Origin: Rhodococcus sp. P1Y
GTDB taxonomy: Bacteria; Actinomycetota; Actinomycetes; Mycobacteriales; Mycobacteriaceae
DNA: 64,000 nt
Direction: 5' to 3'
Assembly (NCBI RefSeq): GCF_003641205.1
Contig: NZ_CP032762.1
Location: 1,488,001-1,552,000 of the forward strand
Every line of letters starts with the position of its first letter. The stretch's first letter is position 1. A model generated the notes under the pieces. It worked only from the letters and a program-made list of their open reading frames with translations. It had not been told where the DNA came from and did not search any database. Positions 59,190-64,000 of the stretch are shown one piece after another. A program made the position numbers and the translations under genes.

Positions 59190-60137
59190 TCAGAGTGAGC
59201 GAATCTTGCTCGGCCACTGCCGTGGGTCGAGGCCGTGAGTCCGCAGCATGCTCAACGCAATTCGTTCCATACCGAAGCCGACACATGCACTGTGAGCAGG
59301 CTGTCCGTCGGGTGTCGTGATCTCGAAGGTGTGGCCGAAGTGGTCACGGTGGCAGTTGCACGATACGACGGCAGTGCCCTCGTCGAGGTCCCCGTACAGG
59401 TTGACGACGAGCTCGGTCTTGAGGTTCTCGTTCCGCTGGTTGGCAGCAAGGATGCGGCCCGCGCGACCGAAGAACGGATCGTTCGCGATGACTGCGCGCG
59501 CTTCGAGTCCGAGGTCCTCGAGCACCTGGAGACCACGATCGACCCAACGCTCACGATGTGCGATGGCGTCGGCCGGCGTTCCGACGCGCACGAACTCGTG
59601 CATCCGGAAGGCCTGCATCCGTGCGGGATCCACCGCAGGCTCGTGGCGGAAGCAGTATCCGTAGATGTCGAACAGCACGCCGTCCTCGGGCAGGACACCG
59701 GTCAGCATCGAGTAGGCAGGGTGGCACGCGGCCGAGACCAACATGGTGCCTGCTGAATGCAGGAAGTGATCCCAGTCCTTGCCCTCCGACCGTTCGGCGA
59801 GGAGAGCTGCGTGCGTCTTGTTGTCGCCGTCGAAGGTGTTGATGGCGCCCGTGAGGTTGGGGAACGACGCGATGTAATCCGTACGTTCGAAAGAATCTCG
59901 CGGAAAGACCGGCGGGAACCTGAAACGGGGTGCTTCGTACCCGTGTTCGCCTGCGCCTGCGGCTTTCACGACCGAATCGATCGTGTCGATGACGTCCTCG
60001 AACAGGCCGGTGCGTCCGTACAGGCCCTCCACCGAAGTCGGTACCAGCAAACCTGCCTCGATCAACTGGCTTCGAAACAGGCTGCGTTCACGGTCGAGAT
60101 CGGTCATTTCGCCGATGCTGCTGATATTGGTCGTCAT
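59190..60137 (-). CDS. Amino acid:[carrier protein] ligase (class II, SerRS-like)
   Basis: 315 residues from ATG 60137. It lacks the tRNA-binding coiled coil of true seryl-tRNA synthetase and is a stand-alone catalytic domain. Class II motif 2 is FRHEPAV...RMHEFVRVG and motif 3 is GFGMERIALSM. Zinc ligands can be seen at Cys138 (SAACHPAY), Glu181 (MHEFV) and Cys285 (HSACVGF), as in Bradyrhizobium and Agrobacterium ligases of this family. These make an aminoacyl adenylate and transfer the amino acid to the phosphopantetheine of a carrier protein, not to tRNA. The cognate carrier gene is in the same operon (61298-61558). Which amino acid is used (Gly, Ala or Ser are typical) cannot be told. Confidence 0.92.
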   Translation of the reverse strand: MTTNISSIGEMTDLDRERSLFRSQLIEAGLLVPTSVEGLYGRTGLFEDVIDTIDSVVKAAGAGEHGYEAPRFRFPPVFPRDSFERTDYIASFPNLTGAINTFDGDNKTHAALLAERSEGKDWDHFLHSAGTMLVSAACHPAYSMLTGVLPEDGVLFDIYGYCFRHEPAVDPARMQAFRMHEFVRVGTPADAIAHRERWVDRGLQVLEDLGLEARAVIANDPFFGRAGRILAANQRNENLKTELVVNLYGDLDEGTAVVSCNCHRDHFGHTFEITTPDGQPAHSACVGFGMERIALSMLRTHGLDPRQWPSKIRSL

Positions 60138-61294
60138 CACTTGCCCTTGAAAATGAGTGCGAGTTGAGAATTGTGGCCGAGAATGCGCTCGTTGCTGACC
60201 ATGATTGCCGATCCGTGGGCGTCGCGAAGATGCCGTCCGATGCTCAGATCGCTGTCCTCGCGGTATCCGGAGATGCCGCAGATCTGGAGAGCCTGCCCAA
60301 CGATCTGGATCACCAGACTGGACGCCGTCACCTTCGTCGCGTTGATCTTGAGAGCGAAGCCCAGCGCGCTGAGCTGCTGCGGATCGTCCGCGATCTCCTC
60401 GAACTTGGATGCCGACATGAACACGGTGTCGGCCATCTGCTCGTGCAACACCATCAGTTCGGCGAGCCGTAGTGCGCTCGGCGGCGGCGTCCCGGGAGTG
60501 CGGCGGGCGGCTTTCTGCACGAACCGACGTGCCTTGGACACCGCAGCGTCGGCGATCCCGAGCCAGGCGGATGCCCACAGGACGTGGGCAACGGGAAGCA
60601 TGGTCTGCGCTGAGATATCGCCGTAGTTGTCGCCGAGGATGTTGGAGGACGGCGCGGAGGCGTCGAGCATGAATCCTGGGCTGCAGGTACCCCGGAAACC
60701 CATGGTGTCCCAGTTTCCGGTTTTCTCGAGCTGCACGTCCGGCTTGACGCACGCGACGAGCACCTGGTCGCTGGGCGGGCTGTCGACCGAACGGCGAGCG
60801 GTGGCCAGGATGATTTCGGCGTACTCGCCGTACGAGATGACCGGCGCGTTCTTCGACAGCCGGATCCGGTCACCGTCGTACTCGACGGCGCAACTGCTCG
60901 AACGGACGTCGCCGCCGATGTTGATCTCGGTGGTCGCCGACGCGACCAACGGCTGTTCCTCCGCGATGTGGTGCAGCAGCTTCTGCATCGCATCGGACTT
61001 GCCGTGACGAACCAGGCTGAGTATCTGCGACTGGTGCATCACGAAGATCATTGCTGTGGAGGCGCACTCGGCACCGAGCGCTCGGGCTGTGTGTGCGAGC
61101 TCGGTCAGAGTTGCGCCGTCGCCGCCGAGTTCGACGGGGATGGCGGCTGCCAGCAGGTTGGCGGCGCGGAGCGCCGCAACGGACTCCGACGGGAAACGGG
61201 CATCTCGATCCACGCTGTGCGCGTGCTCCCGAAGGATTGCGAGAACGTCGGGAAGCGAGATCGTTTCGGTGCGGTGGTCCTGGGTGGTCGTCAT
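60137..61294 (-). CDS. Acyl-CoA-dehydrogenase-like flavoprotein of the aminoacyl-carrier operon
   Basis: 385 residues. The stop overlaps the ligase start (TGATG). FAD-binding pattern of the family: VASATTEINIGGDVRSSSCAVEYDGDRIRLSKNAPVISYGE, MGFRGTCSPGFML and the C-terminal GISGYREDSDLSIGRHLRDAHGSAIM, which normally carries the adenine and flavin contacts. The catalytic Glu of the dehydrogenase family cannot be placed with certainty. In this setting the probable substrate is an aminoacyl thioester on the carrier protein (for example alpha,beta-desaturation to a dehydroamino acid or imine), by analogy with flavoproteins of non-ribosomal peptide loci; this is inference. Confidence 0.85.
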   Translation of the reverse strand: MTTTQDHRTETISLPDVLAILREHAHSVDRDARFPSESVAALRAANLLAAAIPVELGGDGATLTELAHTARALGAECASTAMIFVMHQSQILSLVRHGKSDAMQKLLHHIAEEQPLVASATTEINIGGDVRSSSCAVEYDGDRIRLSKNAPVISYGEYAEIILATARRSVDSPPSDQVLVACVKPDVQLEKTGNWDTMGFRGTCSPGFMLDASAPSSNILGDNYGDISAQTMLPVAHVLWASAWLGIADAAVSKARRFVQKAARRTPGTPPPSALRLAELMVLHEQMADTVFMSASKFEEIADDPQQLSALGFALKINATKVTASSLVIQIVGQALQICGISGYREDSDLSIGRHLRDAHGSAIMVSNERILGHNSQLALIFKGK

Positions 61295-61297
61295 GAA

Positions 61298-61558
61298 TCA
61301 GGCGCTCAGACGCGCAAGCGCATCGGAGATCGCACTGATGCTGCCGAAAGTCGACTTCTGCAGCATCGAGTCGGGGAATTCGATGTCGAACTCGTCCTCG
61401 AGCGCGATCATCACGTTCACACTGGCGTGCGACGTCAGCCCGTTGTCGTACAGGTCTGCGAGCTCGTCGATCTCCGAAACTGGGATCGGGAGCTTGCCGA
61501 ACTGCTCCAGTACCCCTCGAATACGTACCGACTCTGCTGTCAGGTTGTTCGTCTGCAT
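61298..61558 (-). CDS. Aminoacyl carrier protein (second copy)
   Basis: 86 residues from ATG 61558 with GGAGG upstream. Phosphopantetheine attachment at S43 in DLYDNGLT-S-HASVNVM; the rest (LEDEFDIEFPDSMLQKSTFGSISAI) matches the first copy at 53186 closely. It leads the operon carrier protein, flavoprotein, ligase, with only three bases before the flavoprotein start. It is the likely cognate partner of the ligase. A loaded Ser requires a phosphopantetheinyl transferase from elsewhere in the genome. Confidence 0.9.
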   Translation of the reverse strand: MQTNNLTAESVRIRGVLEQFGKLPIPVSEIDELADLYDNGLTSHASVNVMIALEDEFDIEFPDSMLQKSTFGSISAISDALARLSA

Positions 61559-61893
61559 TTCGAATCCTCCACGATCATGTCTCACCGAGACCTGATGATC
61601 TCGCGAATTGCGACTGACGAACCGAATCGAGCCAACGAATCGGTTCGTGAAGTCTCCCCAGACCTACACAAACAATATCCTAGACTGTTATGGTCCGTTA
61701 CAGCCGACCGAAGTACGAAAAAGTTGTCGGTTTCGCCCGATTTGGGATATTCCGTTGGGTAATTGCCTAGGTTCTAGCGCGTGCACTGTGAATCACGGTT
61801 GGTGACGTGAACGGGTAGCCTGACGTTCATGCGATCGACGGATGGTGCGAGTTCGCGGCACGGCCATGCGATTCGCCGGTGCGAGGTGGCTTC
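61559..61893. other. 335-base divergent intergenic region between the carrier-protein operon and the Hsp70-like gene
   Basis: It is A+T-richer than its surroundings (AACAATATCCTAGAC, AAAAAGTTGTCGG). It must hold both promoters. On the minus strand GGCTGTAACG (61696-61705) resembles the GGTTGTAA motif of other promoters here. On the plus strand TAGCCT (61816-61821) is a -10 candidate. No gene, except a 22-codon ORF, and no repeat shared with other places is seen. Confidence 0.6.
61618..61647 (-). promoter_or_regulatory. Hairpin in the leader of the carrier-protein/ligase operon
   Basis: CGAACCGAATCG (61618-61629) and CGAATCGGTTCG (61636-61647) pair over 12 bases with one mismatch around a 6-base loop. 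It lies 60 bases upstream of the carrier-protein start, likely in the untranslated leader or promoter. It may be an operator or an attenuator. Confidence 0.4.
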
Positions 61894-61897
61894 GTGA
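61829..61897 (+). CDS. Possible 22-residue leader peptide of the second Hsp70-like gene
   Basis: ATG 61829 is 8 bases after TAGCCT, the distance expected for a leaderless transcript. The ORF begins MRSTDGASSRHGHAIRRCEV and ends in TGA at 61895-61897, which overlaps the GTG start of the Hsp70-like gene (GTGA). The coupling geometry is the only support. It could equally be untranslated. Confidence 0.3.
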   Translation: MRSTDGASSRHGHAIRRCEVAS

Positions 61898-63693
61898 CCG
61901 CTCTTCTCGGGGTGTCCATGGGCGCCCACGCGGTGCGTATGGCGCTGCCTCGCAATGCCGCGGCCCTCGGATCCGTTCTGACGCCCTCGCGCGTGCTCGA
62001 GGCACCGCAACAACTTTTCTTTCGCAATCAGGTGATAGACACCGTCGACGAGGATGTCGAGTATCTCGCCGCCGAATCGATCAGCGCGCTCGCTGCGGAA
62101 TCGGAACCGTCGATGGCTACCGGTGTCGCGTATCGGGATGCCCACCAGGCAGACACCCTGCATCGGGCCCTGGAAAATCAGCATCTGCAGAACTACCACC
62201 TCGTGCACGAGGTCGAGGCTGTCATCGAATACCTAGCCGAGAGCGGCGAGGCAGCGGGGTATGCGACTGTCGCACTCTTCGACCTCGGTAGCTCGGGAGT
62301 GAACGTCAGCGTGGTGGATCTCGGTGCTCGACGCGTCATCGCGACCCGCCGAAGCACCGAGTTCAGTGGGGATCGGCTCGACGCGATCCTCAGAGACAAC
62401 CAACTCGATCGTCTCGGCAAGCCCGCGGATTCACCCGACATCGACTTGTTCACCCGTCGCTGCCGCGTCGCCAAGGAGCGCCTCTCGAGCAACGATGCCG
62501 TCTGCCTGCCCGACGAGAGCGGCATGATTCTTCTCTCGCGTGACAGCTATGAGACGTTGATCACCGACGAGGTCGATCGCTCGATCGAATTCGCGCGCGA
62601 CGTCCTCATCGATGCTCACGTTCCGATCGACGCTGTGGTCCTGATCGGCGGCGGCGCCCGCATCCCTCTGGTTCGCAAGAGAGTCGGCCCATCGCTGGCG
62701 CTTCCGGCTCTCACTCCGACCGAGCCCGAGTCCGTCGCCGCACGCGGCGCGGCCCTGTCGGCACGCTCGTCGGAAACGAACGCTCCTGCCCAGCCGCCGA
62801 CTGCCGCCCGGCCGTCACCCGCAGCCCGACCGTCGCCCGCAGCCGCTCGGTCAGTGCCCGCAGCCGCTCGACCAGTGCCCGCAGCCGCTCGGCCGACGCC
62901 CGCAGCCGCGACCCGTGTGCGTCCCGCGTCACCTCGCCCGACCGACGCGACGCCCACCATCTCGATCTCGCGGGACACGCTGCCCACCGCGCTTCCGCCG
63001 CTCGTGGGCGCGACTGCAGCAACCACCGCGTTCGCGCCGCCCACATCGGCGCCCGTGGCGAAGTCTGCTTCAGCGTTCGCACCCGCAACGGCTCCCGCGC
63101 CCATCCCCATGCCATCCCCTGAGCCCAGCGGTAAGGACAACGTGCAGGCACCCAGCATCGAGGCGCCGGAGTCGCAGGCACCGGCGTCCAGCCACTACGC
63201 GCTGAAGAACGTCTACTGGTTGGATGCCGACTACGACGACTCCGACGGCGAGGACGATTCGGAACGCAAGCGACGCAAGATTCGTTCGTGGTCCGTGGTC
63301 GGAGTAGCCGCAGCAGCGGTCATAGCCGTGTCGGGCTTTCTCCTGACCAGGCCGACCAGCACGCCGACCGTCGTCGACACCGCGGTGACGCAGGCCCCGG
63401 CGCCCAGCGCGCCTGCCACCACTGCGCCGCCGTCGACCATTCCCAGCATTCCCGTCGTACCGGTGCCGCCGCCCGCGCCGGTCGCGACCACCGAGGTTCC
63501 GATCGAGCCCGAGCCTGAGCCGACCGTCGTCGAACAGACTCGGGAGCCAGTGGTGACGACCACGCAGGAAGCGCCACCACCGGCGCCTTCCGAGGTCGCG
63601 CCGGCGCCTTTGCCCGAACCGCCGCCACTGATACCTGGCCTCCCTGGATTTACGCTGCCGTCGATTCCGCCGCTGTTCCCACCGGCGCCCTGA
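61894..63693 (+). CDS. Membrane-anchored Hsp70-like protein with long linker and extracellular Pro-rich tail (second copy)
   Basis: 599 residues from GTG 61894 with GAGGTG upstream. The actin-fold ATPase domain (residues ~1-280) shows LLGVSMGAHAVRMAL, VALFDLGSSGVNVSVVD and VVLIGGGARIPLVRKRV, each aligned with the copy at 37582. A long Ala/Pro linker has 24-base tandem repeats in the DNA (62818-62915) that encode A-A-A-R-x-x-P. A membrane helix (SWSVVGVAAAAVIAVSGFLL) is preceded by basic residues, so the ATPase domain is cytoplasmic. The extracellular tail ends LIPGLPGFTLPS. No substrate-binding domain. Function unknown; tied to the polysaccharide locus by place and symmetry. Confidence 0.82.
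   Translation: MTALLGVSMGAHAVRMALPRNAAALGSVLTPSRVLEAPQQLFFRNQVIDTVDEDVEYLAAESISALAAESEPSMATGVAYRDAHQADTLHRALENQHLQNYHLVHEVEAVIEYLAESGEAAGYATVALFDLGSSGVNVSVVDLGARRVIATRRSTEFSGDRLDAILRDNQLDRLGKPADSPDIDLFTRRCRVAKERLSSNDAVCLPDESGMILLSRDSYETLITDEVDRSIEFARDVLIDAHVPIDAVVLIGGGARIPLVRKRVGPSLALPALTPTEPESVAARGAALSARSSETNAPAQPPTAARPSPAARPSPAAARSVPAAARPVPAAARPTPAAATRVRPASPRPTDATPTISISRDTLPTALPPLVGATAATTAFAPPTSAPVAKSASAFAPATAPAPIPMPSPEPSGKDNVQAPSIEAPESQAPASSHYALKNVYWLDADYDDSDGEDDSERKRRKIRSWSVVGVAAAAVIAVSGFLLTRPTSTPTVVDTAVTQAPAPSAPATTAPPSTIPSIPVVPVPPPAPVATTEVPIEPEPEPTVVEQTREPVVTTTQEAPPPAPSEVAPAPLPEPPPLIPGLPGFTLPSIPPLFPPAP
62818..62915 (+). repeat. 24-base tandem repeats in the Hsp70-like linker
   Basis: Units near GTGCCCGCAGCCGCTCGACC recur three to four times with small changes. 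They encode an Ala/Pro/Arg linker between the ATPase domain and the membrane helix. The unit length is a multiple of three, so copy changes keep the frame. Confidence 0.7.
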
Positions 63694-63705
63694 TAGGCCG
63701 CGGTC

Positions 63706-64000
63706 CTAGTAGGCCGTCCCGTTCCGTGGCCTGACGTGCTCGAAGATCAAAATGGTTTCGGTCGCAGCGACGGCTGGATGCGCACTCAAGTTGTCGACGA
63801 CGAAGTTTCGTAGCGCCGCGGTGTCGACGGTTGCGATCTGAATGAGAAAATCGTCGGCCCCGGCGATGAAGTAGATGTTGAGTACTTCCTCCAGGGCGGC
63901 GATCTGCTTGCCGAATTCGCTGATTCGCTTCCGGGCATCCGCTTGCAGGCGCACGGAGATCATCGCCTGGATACCCTGCCCGAGCGCCTCGGGGTCGATC
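63706..64000 (-). CDS. Lrp/AsnC-family transcriptional regulator, C-terminal part
   Basis: Only the C-terminal ~98 residues lie in the window; the frame continues past the right edge, so the ATG at 63963 is internal. The RAM-type ligand-binding domain is clear: QAMISVRLQADARKRISEFGKQIAALEEVLNIYFIAGADDFLIQIATVDTAALRNFVVDNLSAHPAVAATETILIFEHV contains the typical A-G-x-x-D-F-L/ and V-x-x-T-x-T/I-L pattern. It binds amino acids in this family. Its place next to an aminoacyl-carrier system is suggestive, but it converges with the Hsp70-like gene and may regulate a gene outside the window. Confidence 0.88.
   Translation of the reverse strand, partial: IDPEALGQGIQAMISVRLQADARKRISEFGKQIAALEEVLNIYFIAGADDFLIQIATVDTAALRNFVVDNLSAHPAVAATETILIFEHVRPRNGTAY

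Noticed and set aside
1..64000. Mobile elements and prophage
   Set aside because: No transposase, integrase, recombinase or phage structural gene was found on either strand, despite dispersed repeats.

Overview
The window is high-GC actinobacterial chromosome, most likely Rhodococcus or a close mycolic-acid relative. Support: strong G/C third-position bias, many GTG starts, leaderless-looking starts, dense ATGA/GTGA overlaps, deazaflavin-type nitroreductase, EspC/WXG-like proteins, many Pro/Thr-rich lipoproteins, and a Wzx/Wzy-type polysaccharide locus with a BY-kinase. I see no rRNA, tRNA, CRISPR array, insertion sequence, phage gene or replication origin.

Layout. 1-440: C-terminus of a BY-kinase. 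862-3696: four overlapping genes resembling a type VII secretion substrate locus (EspC-like protein, DUF1023 hydrolase, unknown, YbaB-like). 3725-13717: small envelope, stress and regulatory genes, including a degenerate penicillin-binding-type serine hydrolase, a transglutaminase, an XRE regulator/membrane protein pair with a clear operator, CsbD, LapA-like and a STAS protein coupled to a 44-residue ORF. 13993-15458: MarR/thioredoxin-reductase-like divergent pair. 15688-19226: osmoprotectant (ProU/OpuB-type) ABC operon with a frameshift at a G run in its first permease. 19233-25329: regulators and lipoproteins, including a GH114-like one. 25379-29487: MFS transporter with DszC-like and DszA-like flavin enzymes, a probable organosulfur-use operon. 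29666-37451: YdcF, paired fluoride channels, STAS/anti-sigma pair, pseudokinase, ABC exporter, VOC/SRPBCC proteins, low-molecular-weight tyrosine phosphatase.

37582-63693 is the most interesting part: a surface-polysaccharide locus. It has two GT4 glycosyltransferases, a CgeB-like transferase, flippase, polymerase, a chain-length regulator with an inactive-looking kinase domain, a UndP-sugar transferase, a double alpha/beta hydrolase and two beta-helix proteins. Interwoven is an aminoacyl-carrier-protein module: two unusual 86-residue carrier proteins, a SerRS-like amino acid:[carrier protein] ligase, an acyl-CoA-dehydrogenase-like flavoprotein, a DUF1839 protein and a divergent GH2-like protein. 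Two membrane-anchored Hsp70-like proteins with matching Pro-rich tails bracket the locus.

Working model (inference): an amino acid is activated by the ligase, loaded on a carrier protein, possibly oxidised by the dehydrogenase-like enzyme, and transferred to a sugar or cell-surface acceptor as the polysaccharide is made. The transferase is not identified. Several promoters in the window, including those of this locus, share a GGTTGTAA-like motif. Intergenic regions carry at least three families of palindromic repeats.
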